The notes under the pieces were generated by a model. It was not told the origin of the DNA. It searched no databases and saw only the letters and a list, made by a program, of their open reading frames with translations. DNA of 16,659 nucleotides from RYN-428 sp035695715 (lineage in GTDB: Bacteria; Planctomycetota; Phycisphaerae; Tepidisphaerales; Tepidisphaeraceae): positions 1 through 16,659 of the forward strand of contig DASRRM010000180.1 of assembly GCA_035695715.1 (NCBI GenBank). The letters run 5' to 3'. Position numbers and translations under genes: made by a program. Below are positions 1 to 7,901 of the stretch, piece by piece; positions within the stretch are counted from its first letter, which is position 1; each line of letters opens with the position of its first letter.

Positions 1-893
1 TGCTGCAACGGCATATCAATGTACGGCACAAAGCGCGGGGCATCCGCCAGCGTGCGAATCATCTCATCGCTAAAACAAGATGGATATGCATACATGAGCC
101 GAAGCCAATGCACGTCTTTTAATTCCCGGTCCAATGTGCGAATCAATCCCGAAAGCCCCGGCGCATATCCAATATCCGTCCCATACGAAGTCGTATCCTG
201 CCCGATCAAATTCAGTTCCACCGCCCCGTCGGCCGCGAGCTCTTTGGCCTCGGTCAAAATCTGCTCAATCGGTTTGGACCGCATCGGTCCCCGAATCGAC
301 GGAATTGTGCAAAACGAACACCCCTGATTACACCCTTCGCTGATCCGCAAATAAGCCCAGTGCCGCGGAGTCAGACGCAACCGCGCCCGATCATCCTCAA
401 ACACGGGAAGCCGGCTAGTCTTCGTCTCTTTACTCGCAACTCCCAACTCGCAACTCGCAACTAACTCTTTCGACAAATCATGATACTTCCCCAAAAAATG
501 CCCATGCTCCTGCCGGGGGTTTTCCTTGCCGTTCACGGCTTCCACGATATGCTCGCGGTCGAATACGCCCACCAGCCGATCCACCTCCGGCACATCCGCC
601 AGCAGCTTGGTCTTATGCCGCTGGACCAGACACCCCGCCACCACGACGCGCTTGCATTTGCCGCTGGTCTTCTGCTCGATCGCCTCGCGGATGGCCGCCA
701 ACGATTCATCCTTGGACGCTTCGAGAAACCCGCAGGTATTGATAACGATGGCATCCGCCTGCGAGGCATCGTTGGTGATGGTCAACCCATCCTGAGCCAG
801 CAAGCCGAGCATGCGCTCGCTGTCGACAAGGTTCTTGGGGCACCCAAGGCTGACAAAGGCAACGGACCTGATTTTCCCGGCCGATCTGGCCAT
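1..893 (-). CDS. rimO: Ribosomal protein S12 methylthiotransferase RimO (3' end cut by window edge)
   Basis: This radical-SAM enzyme adds a methylthio group to an aspartate of ribosomal protein S12. The frame is open from an ATG at 893 to the left edge, giving 297 residues; the rest of the radical-SAM region and the TRAM domain lie outside. The N-terminal UPF0004 domain holds the auxiliary-cluster cysteines C18 (SLGCPKNLVDSE, typical of RimO and not MiaB), C54 (INTCGF) and C88 (VAGC). The radical-SAM motif is C188-x3-C192-x2-C195 (SEGCNQGCSFC), preceded by RLTPRHWAYLRI. A GGAG lies 8 bases before the start. It is divergent from lptD. Oddity: residues about 143-154 are encoded by a heptameric repeat (432-466) that lengthens the linker between the two domains. 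The family assignment is firm. Confidence 0.95.
   Translation of the reverse strand, partial: MARSAGKIRSVAFVSLGCPKNLVDSERMLGLLAQDGLTITNDASQADAIVINTCGFLEASKDESLAAIREAIEQKTSGKCKRVVVAGCLVQRHKTKLLADVPEVDRLVGVFDREHIVEAVNGKENPRQEHGHFLGKYHDLSKELVASCELGVASKETKTSRLPVFEDDRARLRLTPRHWAYLRISEGCNQGCSFCTIPSIRGPMRSKPIEQILTEAKELAADGAVELNLIGQDTTSYGTDIGYAPGLSGLIRTLDRELKDVHWLRLMYAYPSCFSDEMIRTLADAPRFVPYIDMPLQ
432..466. repeat. Five heptamers of an iterated 7-base repeat inside rimO
   Basis: The block reads as five 7-base units: ACTCGCA, ACTCCCA, ACTCGCA, ACTCGCA, ACTAACT. It lies in frame within rimO and encodes ELVASCELGVAS on the minus strand. Similar period-7 blocks occur between genes elsewhere in the window (4034-4125, 5768-5810, 6032-6103), but with other unit sequences. 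Heptamer iterations of this kind resemble the short tandemly repeated repetitive (STRR) sequences known from cyanobacteria; that parallel is by form only. Confidence 0.75.
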
Positions 894-1013
894 GTTGAAT
901 TCTCCGGCAAACGAAAGAGGGCAATCGAGCGAGCTTACCGCAGCCTGCCAGCAAAGTAAAACGGCGCGGGAAAGTCTTTGGTTCGGACGGGCGATCGTCG
1001 AAGCAGCTTGAAT

Positions 1014-1041
1014 TTGACGCTCCTGTCCGCCTATCTATAAT
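1014..1041 (+). promoter_or_regulatory. Sigma70-type promoter for lptD
   Basis: TTGACG (1014-1019) and a consensus TATAAT (1036-1041) are separated by 16 bases. Transcription would start near 1048, leaving an untranslated leader of about 68 bases. The leader contains a 7-bp hairpin (GCAGAGC paired with GCTCTGC, about 1055-1078) and then the ribosome-binding site. It is the best promoter match seen in the window. Confidence 0.7.
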
Positions 1042-1101
1042 GCCGGCCGGTTTGGCAGAGCTTGATTCGGCGCTCTGCGTCTTGTCACCTGCATTTAGTT
1101 C

Positions 1102-1109
1102 GGAAGGAG
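1102..1109 (+). promoter_or_regulatory. Ribosome-binding site deciding the GTG start of lptD
   Basis: GGAAGGAG ends 7 bases before the GTG at 1117. The spacing, and the signal peptide beginning exactly there, support GTG 1117. A nearby GTG at 1113 is out of frame. Confidence 0.7.
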
Positions 1110-1116
1110 CCGGTGA

Positions 1117-4026
1117 GTGGGAATTCGGCGTGTTTTCATTCTGCTGATCCTGCTCATTTGCCTGTCCGCCATTTCTGTTCACGCACAGTCCGCACCCCCC
1201 AGCGAAAAACTGGCGCTCACCGCCAAATCCGCCGCCACCTGGACGAATGATCACACCAACGTCATCACGCTGCATGGACCGGTGAAAATTGAGCTGGATC
1301 GGGCGACGCTGTCGGCGGACGATGCGGTGATCTGGCTTAAGCCGGCAAGTGCCGACAATCTGGAAATCGACGATGTGCAGATTTCATTGATGGGCCACGC
1401 CAAGCTCGTTCAGCCCCGCATCACGCGCGAAGGGGGCGATCTGTTCGTGACCGACCAGGTGCGCGGGGGGAACATTCGCATCATGGCCGATGAGCGGGCG
1501 GCGCGGGACGATTCGGCGACGGATTTATTTCAGCGGGCGGCGAAGCTGCGCGATGCGGAATTGCCGAAAATTGCTCCAACGGCGGTCAAGCCCCAGACCC
1601 AGCCGTCGCCAACGCCTTCCCATCCGGCCATCAAGCCCACCACGCACCCGGCTCCCAAGCCCAAGCCGCCGGAAATTCCGGTGGTCTTCGAGGCGGACAA
1701 TATCGTGACGCGGGAGGCCGACAATGGAAACGTCGCCGTCGTATTGCAGGGCAACGTCCGCCTTTTTCAGCAAAGGCCGACCGGTGAAATCATCGAGATG
1801 AGCGCCGACAATGCCGTCCTTTTCACCACGCTGAAAAGCCTGAAGGAATTGCAGCAGACCGGCGGGAAAAAAAAGCAGGGGCGCGAGATGATCGACGCCG
1901 CCTATCTCGATACCGATGTGCGCATCGATTACCTCAGCAACAAAAAAGGCGTTCCCGAGCAGCGGCTGACCGCCGACCGCGTCTATTACGAATTCGCCAC
2001 CGACCGCGCTATTCTGACCGATGCGGTGATTCACACGATTCATCCGCAACTCGGCACGCCGATCGTGGCCCGGGCGAAATTGATCCGGCAGCTTTCCAAC
2101 GGCGAATACGCGATGGAAGGCGCCCAGGTCACCAACAGCCAGTTTGCCTTGCCCAGCTATGCCATCGCCTCGGAAAAACTGTATATGCGCGTCGAGCCGA
2201 CCGGCGATCCGGAGATCGGCGACCGCATTATCTATGACGCCTATAACGACACTTTCCAGTCGTTTGGCGTTCCCTTCTTTTTCATGCCGCACAACGCCGG
2301 CGAGATGACCGAGCATGGCTTCCCGCTTCGGGCGGTGGGCGGCGGGCATGACAGCGATTTTGGCACGTTTGCCGAAACGGCGTGGGGCTTGTTCGAGTCG
2401 ATGGGCAAAGTCCCGCCGCGCGATCTGGATGTGGTCTATCGCCTGGATTACTTCAGCGCCCGGGGGCCGGCATTTGGCCTGAACGCAGCCTACGGCGGCG
2501 GCGCGGTCACCGACACCACCAAGCAGCCGACCGATTTTGAAGGCGTGTTCAAATCGTATTTCGTTTACGACAAGGGATCAGACGATGTGGGCCGCGTGCC
2601 CGTCCGCGTTGATGAAAATCCCTCGCTCCGCGGACAGGTTTTGTGGGAGCATCAGCATTTCTTCCCCGATGGATGGGAGGTGCAGGCCCGGCTTGGCTTC
2701 GTATCCGATGCCACCTTCATGGAACAATGGTTTCGCGACGATTTCGAGAACGGCGATCGCCGCAATTTCATGGGGTACATCAAGCACCAGCAGGACAGCG
2801 AGGCGTTCACCTTCGGCGCCGTCTACCAGCCCAACCGCCTGGTCACCACCAGCGAAAACCAGCAGGAACAATTCGAAGTCGAGCGCCTTCCCGAAGCCGG
2901 TTATTACCGCGAGGGCGAGGCGTTGTTCAACGACAAGGCGACCCTCTACAGCGAAAACACCGGCGAGGGTTTGCACTTTGCCCGCTCGCGCGATGGCCTG
3001 CTGGTTCAGGGATTTTATCCCGGCTACGACCCGGGAATTCCCGCCGAGGGATATACCGGCTTGACGGGCCAGGTGATCTGGCGCGGCGACATGCGCGAGC
3101 AGCTCGATTACCCCTTTGCGATGGGTCCATTCAAGGTCGATCCGTATATCCTGGGCCGATATACCGAGTATTCCAACTCGCCGGTGGGCGGGAGCCAGGC
3201 CCGGCTTCTGGCCGGTGCCGGGACGCGCATCAGCACGCAGATTTGGAAGACCGACCCGGCCGCCGAGTATGACTTTTTCGACATTCACCAGCTTCGCCAT
3301 GTGATTCAGCCGGAGATGAATTTCTTCACCAGCGCGATGAACGTGCAGCGCAACGATGTGTTTGTTTACGACCAGGAGGTTGACGCGATCAACGACATTT
3401 CCGCCGGTCAGTTTGCCATCCACCAGCGCTGGGAAACCAAGCGTGGCGGGCCGGGCGATTGGCGCAGCGTCGATGTGTTCACGCTGAATCTGGAAGTGGA
3501 CGCCTTCGTGAACAAGCCGGCGAAGATATACAACAACTATCCGACATTTCGCGGGCTGTATTTCCAATCTTATCCCGAGGAATCATTTCCGCGCGACGCG
3601 GTAAACGCCGACGCCTCGTGGCGCTTCAGCGACAACACCGTTTTGCTGGGCGATTTTTCCTACAACCTCGATCGCGGCAGCGTTCAGACGATGGCGCTGG
3701 GCGTATTGGTTCGCCGCGATATCAAGCTGAGTTACTTTTTGGGAAACCGGTACGTGGCTGATTTGAATTCCGATATCACCAGCATAAACGTGAACTATCA
3801 ACTGGCGACGAAATACATCCTGTCGCTGGACCAGGAATTCGATTTCACGCAGGGGAAAAATGTTTATTCCAGCGCGGCAATCGTGCGTGAATTCGACACG
3901 TTTTACATGGCGTTTCGCTACTATTTTGACGAAACCACCAAGCAAAACGGCGTAAGCTTCAACCTATATCCGATGGGATTGGGGGCCGGGCTGGATACGA
4001 ATTCGTTTAATACGTTTCATAAGTGA
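1117..4026 (+). CDS. lptD: LPS-assembly protein LptD (OstA/Imp family), cysteine-free
   Basis: LptD is the outer-membrane barrel that receives lipopolysaccharide from the LptA bridge and inserts it into the outer leaflet. The product has 969 residues, longer than E. coli LptD (784). Residues 1-23 are a signal peptide with a VHA cleavage site. An OstA-like beta region (about 30-145) is followed by a proline-rich linker (about 150-188), then a second OstA-like region (about 190-370). That region ends in the family pattern LPSYAIASEKLYM and YDAYNDTFQSFGVPFFFMPH. Beta-barrel strands rich in aromatic residues follow, including LRHVIQPEMNFF near residue 727, matching the conserved 'hxIxP' barrel motif. 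Oddities: the mature protein has no cysteine, and the C-terminus is NTFHK, not a terminal aromatic residue. Promoter and ribosome-binding site are clear. Confidence 0.9.
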   Translation: MGIRRVFILLILLICLSAISVHAQSAPPSEKLALTAKSAATWTNDHTNVITLHGPVKIELDRATLSADDAVIWLKPASADNLEIDDVQISLMGHAKLVQPRITREGGDLFVTDQVRGGNIRIMADERAARDDSATDLFQRAAKLRDAELPKIAPTAVKPQTQPSPTPSHPAIKPTTHPAPKPKPPEIPVVFEADNIVTREADNGNVAVVLQGNVRLFQQRPTGEIIEMSADNAVLFTTLKSLKELQQTGGKKKQGREMIDAAYLDTDVRIDYLSNKKGVPEQRLTADRVYYEFATDRAILTDAVIHTIHPQLGTPIVARAKLIRQLSNGEYAMEGAQVTNSQFALPSYAIASEKLYMRVEPTGDPEIGDRIIYDAYNDTFQSFGVPFFFMPHNAGEMTEHGFPLRAVGGGHDSDFGTFAETAWGLFESMGKVPPRDLDVVYRLDYFSARGPAFGLNAAYGGGAVTDTTKQPTDFEGVFKSYFVYDKGSDDVGRVPVRVDENPSLRGQVLWEHQHFFPDGWEVQARLGFVSDATFMEQWFRDDFENGDRRNFMGYIKHQQDSEAFTFGAVYQPNRLVTTSENQQEQFEVERLPEAGYYREGEALFNDKATLYSENTGEGLHFARSRDGLLVQGFYPGYDPGIPAEGYTGLTGQVIWRGDMREQLDYPFAMGPFKVDPYILGRYTEYSNSPVGGSQARLLAGAGTRISTQIWKTDPAAEYDFFDIHQLRHVIQPEMNFFTSAMNVQRNDVFVYDQEVDAINDISAGQFAIHQRWETKRGGPGDWRSVDVFTLNLEVDAFVNKPAKIYNNYPTFRGLYFQSYPEESFPRDAVNADASWRFSDNTVLLGDFSYNLDRGSVQTMALGVLVRRDIKLSYFLGNRYVADLNSDITSINVNYQLATKYILSLDQEFDFTQGKNVYSSAAIVREFDTFYMAFRYYFDETTKQNGVSFNLYPMGLGAGLDTNSFNTFHK

Positions 4027-4033
4027 GAAATCG

Positions 4034-4125
4034 TCATTGGTCATTTGTCATTGGTGCTTGGTTATTGTCGCGGTGGAATCTCGTACGTGGATCACAAACA
4101 AATGACCAATGACAAGTGACAAATG
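4034..4125. repeat. Inverted heptamer-repeat element between convergent lptD and bactofilin genes
   Basis: Period-7 units of the TCATTGG/TCATTTG type run over 4034-4066 and their complement over about 4097-4125. A perfect 13-bp inverted match (ATTGGTCATTTGT at 4036-4048, complement at 4098-4110) encloses a 49-base centre. The element fills almost the whole gap between the two convergent genes, and its right edge meets the stop codon of the bactofilin gene at 4126-4128. As RNA it could fold into a hairpin from either strand and might serve as a two-way terminator, but there is no long T tract. Confidence 0.8.
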
Positions 4126-4488
4126 TCAAACCTGCGTTGCCTTGGCGCCCGGCTCTACTTTGGTTTCCCCGCCTTCGTGGGTTCGGATTTTGCCGAGGAT
4201 TTTGGCGGTGGCTTCGACGTATAGTCGGCCGCCGAGGTTGGTGACATTCCCGCCCACCGTTCCGCCGACGATAAGCTTGGCTTTGGGGCTGACGGTGACA
4301 TTGCCGGTAATGTTTCCCAGGACGTGTACCCGGCCGCCGGGTCCGACATTGAGGTCGCCATAGATGGCGCCGCGCATGTAGAACTTTGAGCCTTTGAGGG
4401 CAGTGACCGTTCCGCCGATGGAGCCCCAAAGGGTATATGGCTCGTTGATCGTGATTTCCCCGGCGATATGGCCGCGTTCTTCGCGCAT
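4126..4488 (-). CDS. Bactofilin / polymer-forming cytoskeletal protein
   Basis: Bactofilins (DUF583) polymerise into filaments without nucleotide and help localise cell-wall or surface enzymes. This product has 120 residues, a normal size. Nearly the whole chain shows the right-handed beta-helix pattern of short glycine- and valine-rich turns, such as GSIGGTVTALKG, GDLNVGPGGRVHVLGNITGN and GGTVGGNVTNLGGRLYVEA. The N-terminus (MREERGHIAGEITINEP) and charged C-terminal tail are short, as expected. There is no signal peptide or membrane segment, so it should be cytosolic. The start ATG follows a purine-rich run (AGAGAGAAAAGAA), not a clean Shine-Dalgarno. It lies tail to tail with lptD. Partner and role in this organism are unknown. 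Confidence 0.82.
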   Translation of the reverse strand: MREERGHIAGEITINEPYTLWGSIGGTVTALKGSKFYMRGAIYGDLNVGPGGRVHVLGNITGNVTVSPKAKLIVGGTVGGNVTNLGGRLYVEATAKILGKIRTHEGGETKVEPGAKATQV

Positions 4489-4545
4489 TTCTCTTTTCTC
4501 TCTTCTTGCGAGGGTTTCGCTGCTGAATGTTCGCGTTTGTTGATA

Positions 4546-4819
4546 ACGCCGGTTCTGAGGTACTCCGAAGAGCCGGGTTCTCCGCGTTGAGACCCGGCTC
4601 GCTCTTCATGGATATCTCGCGATTTCTTGTTTTTTGAACAAGATTTCCTCCAGACGAAGAAGCCGGCCAATTTCCCGTATCACGGGCGTCTCGCCCGTGT
4701 CCTCTTGAATTCAGACACGGGCGAGACGCCCGTGATACGGGAAATCGCCCGCGCCGCTTTGGGCGCGTGCTTTGGTTGCGGGTGCAGCCCGGCTCTTCGG
4801 AGTGCCTCAGAACCGGCGT
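4546..4819. repeat. Nested double inverted repeat (two pairs of 32-base arms)
   Basis: The outer arms, 4546-4577 and 4788-4819, are 32-base inverted repeats with one mismatch. Inside them, 4670-4701 and 4714-4745 form a second 32-base inverted repeat that is perfect, around a 12-base loop. Each inner arm is itself palindromic (CACGGGCG and CGCCCGTG separated by 3 bases). The 424-base gap 4489-4912 holds no convincing gene; this 274-base structure is its main content. No transposase is nearby, so it is a non-autonomous or REP-like palindrome. Confidence 0.9.
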
Positions 4820-4912
4820 CTTGCGCGAATGCAACGCCTCTACGCAAACCGATTCTTAACAGAAATAATCCGCAGGCGATATCACAGCGTGACATTTACA
4901 CGCTTCAATCTT

Positions 4913-5683
4913 TCACGCCGTGTGTACAACAGTATCCACCGGAACATCGGCTTCGCCAAGTGCGAAGCGCAATCCCCGGCTGCTGCGCGCCTGAACCATC
5001 ATGAGGATGATCAACTCCACCACCGGCCAGCCCGCAAATCTCATCCACTTTAACACGATATTGGACCAATCCATTTTCCAGTCGGTGCTGGGAAAATTGT
5101 AATCGTGGCTCAGTTCAGAATAGGTGTACAAAACGCCGGGAAAGGTAATCTGCGGCCGGGTCAGCGATGCTTCAATCGCGGCATCGGCACCGTCCTGTGA
5201 TCGGCTGCTCAAAAGGGCCTGCCAGGGAAAGAGGATGACCAGAAAAACAATCGACCAGCAGAAAGCGCTGGTGACGTGCGAAACGCCAACCAGCCGGCCA
5301 ACGAGCATGATGGCGATAATCAAAAAGAGAACCGCCGGCAACACCATCGACAGGACCACGCCTACAAAGTCGGCTATGTTGATCCAGAAGCGAAGCGTGA
5401 GGGGCCAGTTCCATTTGGCCAGCCGGCCCGTCGCGGTCGTGCTGGTCGTTGCAGTGGAGGTGGAATCCGTCGAAGTCGTCGATGTCGTTTCGGAAAGCGA
5501 TTGCGTTTGCGAATCAGCGTGAATCTTCACCGCCGGCACATAGCGCACGACAAAAAACACGCCGAGCTGCAGGAGCAAAACGAGCGTAAGAAAGAAAAAG
5601 AGCACGCTTTTGGCCCGGCGTGCAACGAGCATGGCGTCGGCGTAATCCGCCGCCACCGCCTGTGTCATTTGAACCCGCGTCAT
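4913..5683 (-). CDS. Membrane protein of unknown function, four predicted helices, Ser/Thr-rich loop
   Basis: I do not recognise this family. The chosen ATG at 5683 follows AAGGA (5689-5693) by 5 bases; an upstream in-frame start at 5725 lacks such a site. The product has 256 residues. Hydrophobic helices lie at about 27-46, 106-128, 138-158 and 222-240. The loop between the first two contains a stretch (about 58-85) made almost wholly of serine and threonine, likely outside the cytoplasm. A soluble region of about 60 residues lies between helices three and four. The short N-terminal part (MTRVQMTQAVAADYADAM) is probably cytoplasmic. Its 3' end faces the nested repeat and its 5' end faces another repeat element, so it looks like a single-gene unit. 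Confidence 0.72.
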   Translation of the reverse strand: MTRVQMTQAVAADYADAMLVARRAKSVLFFFLTLVLLLQLGVFFVVRYVPAVKIHADSQTQSLSETTSTTSTDSTSTATTSTTATGRLAKWNWPLTLRFWINIADFVGVVLSMVLPAVLFLIIAIMLVGRLVGVSHVTSAFCWSIVFLVILFPWQALLSSRSQDGADAAIEASLTRPQITFPGVLYTYSELSHDYNFPSTDWKMDWSNIVLKWMRFAGWPVVELIILMMVQARSSRGLRFALGEADVPVDTVVHTA

Positions 5684-5767
5684 GAAGATCCTTCCTTCCA
5701 AATTGCCGGCGGTTTTCCCCAGCAAGAACTTTAATCATTGGTAACGCAAAATTAATACAAGAGCAAC

Positions 5768-6103
5768 GGGGAAACGAGGAACGCAGAATGAGGAACGAGG
5801 AGTCAGGAAGTGGAGCATGCTATTGTACCAGGGTGTGGCCGTCTTTTTTGGCAACCCGTAGGGTGGGCGTACCCGCCCACCATCTTTCGCGGGTGGCAAC
5901 TGGTGGGCGAGTACGCGCGAGTACGCCCACCCTACATTGAGCAACCGACTGCAAGAAAGACGGCCACACCCTTCTACCAGAGCAAGTCGTTTGCACCCTC
6001 GCGAAAAATCGCGCACACTCGATAGTTCGGGCGTTCCTGGTTCTTCGTTCTTTGTTCCCAAATTTAAGTTCCTGGTTCCTCGTTCCTAGTTCCTCGTTTC
6101 CCC
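5768..6103. repeat. Three-layer nested palindromic repeat, 336 bases
   Basis: The outer layer is an inverted pair of period-7 blocks (GAGGAAC-type at 5768-5810; GTTCCTC-type at 6032-6103) whose ends match perfectly over 15 bases (5768-5782 and 6089-6103). The middle layer is a perfect 16-base inverted pair (5831-5846 and 5956-5971, GGGTGTGGCCGTCTTT). The inner layer is a perfect 15-base pair (5858-5872 and 5921-5935, GTAGGGTGGGCGTAC), belonging to the dispersed palindrome family also found at 9847-9870 and 14640-14663. The structure fills most of the gap 5684-6112 and ends 9 bases before the start of the M24 peptidase gene. No gene is seen in it. Confidence 0.9.
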
Positions 6104-6112
6104 GGCCCCACC

Positions 6113-7213
6113 ATGCTCGAACTCACCCACTGCCGCAGCCGTCAGCGCCGATTGCTCGATGTCATCCAGGGCGTCGGCCTTGACGCCGTCGTGATCGGCG
6201 ACCCGCAGCACGTTTATTACTTCACCGGACACCGGCCTTTCTGGCAGCATTTCGCCGGGTTTGTCCTGTTCAGTGATGGACGCTCGGTCCTGATCCGCTC
6301 GGCGTCGGCCGACAAGGCGGCGGCGGCCGATGACATCATTCCCTACGAGGCCGCCTGGATGTGCACCAATCGCCAGGAGCAGCCGATGCTCATTGGCAGC
6401 GAACTGGCCCGGGCACTGGGCTCGCGCCGCCTCCGGCGGGTGTGCGTCGATGCATCCACTGTCTGCTCGCAATTGCCGCTGATGTTTAACGGAGATCTGA
6501 TCCCGATCGATCCGGACCTGTATCGCCTGCGGCGTGTCAAGGACCCGGATGAGCTGGCGATCATGCGAAGAGCCATCGCCTGCACGAAAGGAATGTACGA
6601 GCGCGCCCGTGAAATCATCGAGCCCGGCATCAGCGAACTTCGCGTTTATGAGGAACTGCACGCGACGGCGGTCCAAATCGCCGGCGAACCCCTGTCGGCC
6701 TACCTCGGCAACGACTTTGCCTGCGGCGAAAAAGGCGGCCCGCCGCGAAAAGACCGCCTGGCCAAAGCCGGCGAGCTCTATCTGCTTGATCTTGGGCCTG
6801 CCGTGGCCGGCTATTTCTCCGACAATTGCCGGGCCTTCAGCGTCGATCGAAAAATAACCGATGTTCAGCACAAGGCATTTGAAATCGTGACCGGTGTTTT
6901 TCCGATGGTGGAAAACCTCGCCAAGCCCGGCGTGCGCTGCCGGGATATTTTCGCCGCTGTCAATGATTACTACCGCGAAAAAACCGGCCGAGATTTTCCC
7001 CACCACCTCGGCCACGGCGTCGGCCTTCAGCCGCACGAATTCCCGCATCTCAATCCCAAATGGGATGACACGCTCATGGAAGGCGAAGTCTTCACCTGCG
7101 AGCCGGGGTTGTATGCGCCCGAGCTAAAGGCCGGAATAAGGATCGAGAATCAGTATCTGGTGACGAAGAGCGGCGTGGAAAATTTAACGCCGTTTGGGAT
7201 GGAGATGGAATGA
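6113..7213 (+). CDS. M24 family metallopeptidase (Xaa-Pro aminopeptidase/dipeptidase-like)
   Basis: This is a pita-bread-fold metallopeptidase, probably cytoplasmic, cleaving X-Pro bonds at peptide N-termini. The exact substrate cannot be told from sequence. It has 366 residues, normal for PepQ/YpdF-type enzymes. The N-terminal creatinase-like domain spans about 1-140 (LDAVVIGDPQHVYYFTGHRPF). The catalytic domain carries all five metal ligands: D226 and D237 (LDLGPAVAGYFSDNCR), H301 (HHLGHGVG), E330 (TCEPGLY) and E345 (GIRIENQYLV), with the expected downstream QPHEFPHL. There is no Shine-Dalgarno, because the leader next to the ATG is the end of a repeat element. The stop overlaps the next gene's start as ATGA, so the two should be translationally coupled. 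Confidence 0.9.
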   Translation: MLELTHCRSRQRRLLDVIQGVGLDAVVIGDPQHVYYFTGHRPFWQHFAGFVLFSDGRSVLIRSASADKAAAADDIIPYEAAWMCTNRQEQPMLIGSELARALGSRRLRRVCVDASTVCSQLPLMFNGDLIPIDPDLYRLRRVKDPDELAIMRRAIACTKGMYERAREIIEPGISELRVYEELHATAVQIAGEPLSAYLGNDFACGEKGGPPRKDRLAKAGELYLLDLGPAVAGYFSDNCRAFSVDRKITDVQHKAFEIVTGVFPMVENLAKPGVRCRDIFAAVNDYYREKTGRDFPHHLGHGVGLQPHEFPHLNPKWDDTLMEGEVFTCEPGLYAPELKAGIRIENQYLVTKSGVENLTPFGMEME

Positions 7214-7869
7214 ATCGATCAAACCCCCGGATTCCGTTCGCCGATACGCTGCAACAATTGGTTTCGATGGTATTCGGAACCTTGCTTCCCGAACACGGAA
7301 TCGACGACACCGCCATTTCCATGGCGGAAAAACGGCTCGGGATTCAATTCCCTCGGACGCTTCGCAGTTTCTATTCCCTCTGTGGCAACCACCGCGAGGT
7401 GATGGATGGCATGAATCACCTGCTTCCCTTGCCGGAACTCGATATCGAGAACGGAGGATTGGTGTTTGGCGAAGAGAACCAGTGCGTGATGATCTATGGC
7501 ATCCTGCTCAAAAACATGACAGAGTCGGATCCGCCGGTCATGCAACGCGATCCGGGAGAGGAGCCGTGGTATCTCGACAGCGAAGCGCTCTCGCGATTTC
7601 TTCTGGTTTCCTCCTGCTGGCAAGCCTGCAACACATTGCATTCGGTCGCCGAAACGACAATATCCCCCGCGCAATTGCAATCACTTCAATCGCAATACGC
7701 ACACGCGATTGCGGGAACTCCGCCTGACGATCCGGAATACGGCTTCTGGAGGAATAACTTCGCAGCCGTCGCCTTCCCCAAGAGCGGCGAAATGTACATT
7801 GCAACCACAAGCGATGAGGAACTCGATCGTTTCGGCCGCCTGCATGGATTGGATCTTTCGTACTGCTGA
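7210..7869 (+). CDS. SUKH superfamily protein (SMI1/KNR4-like)
   Basis: The product has 219 residues. The central pattern fits the SMI1/KNR4 (SUKH) fold: an N-terminal amphipathic helix with AISMAEKRLGIQFPRTLRSFYSLCGNHREVMDGMNHLLPL, a later segment with ENQCVMIYGILLK, then DPPVMQRDPGEEPWYLDSEALSRFLL. SUKH proteins are often immunity proteins for polymorphic toxins, but many are free-standing with unknown roles. No toxin gene lies next to this one, so immunity is not supported here. The start ATG overlaps the M24 stop (ATGA), and the stop lies 32 bases before the next gene. It has no signal peptide and is presumably cytoplasmic. Confidence 0.75.
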   Translation: MNRSNPRIPFADTLQQLVSMVFGTLLPEHGIDDTAISMAEKRLGIQFPRTLRSFYSLCGNHREVMDGMNHLLPLPELDIENGGLVFGEENQCVMIYGILLKNMTESDPPVMQRDPGEEPWYLDSEALSRFLLVSSCWQACNTLHSVAETTISPAQLQSLQSQYAHAIAGTPPDDPEYGFWRNNFAAVAFPKSGEMYIATTSDEELDRFGRLHGLDLSYC

Positions 7870-7901
7870 TGGACCGCCCTGCTTCGCAAAAAGGAACATC
7901 G

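Noticed and set aside
2578..3567. 329-codon open frame on the minus strand
   Set aside because: Shadow of lptD, produced by the GC-biased third positions of the real gene.
7869..7901. Upstream ATG at 7869 as start of the small membrane protein
   Set aside because: It overlaps the preceding stop and could be coupled, but it lacks a ribosome-binding site, while ATG 7902 has AAGGA at good spacing. It remains possible.
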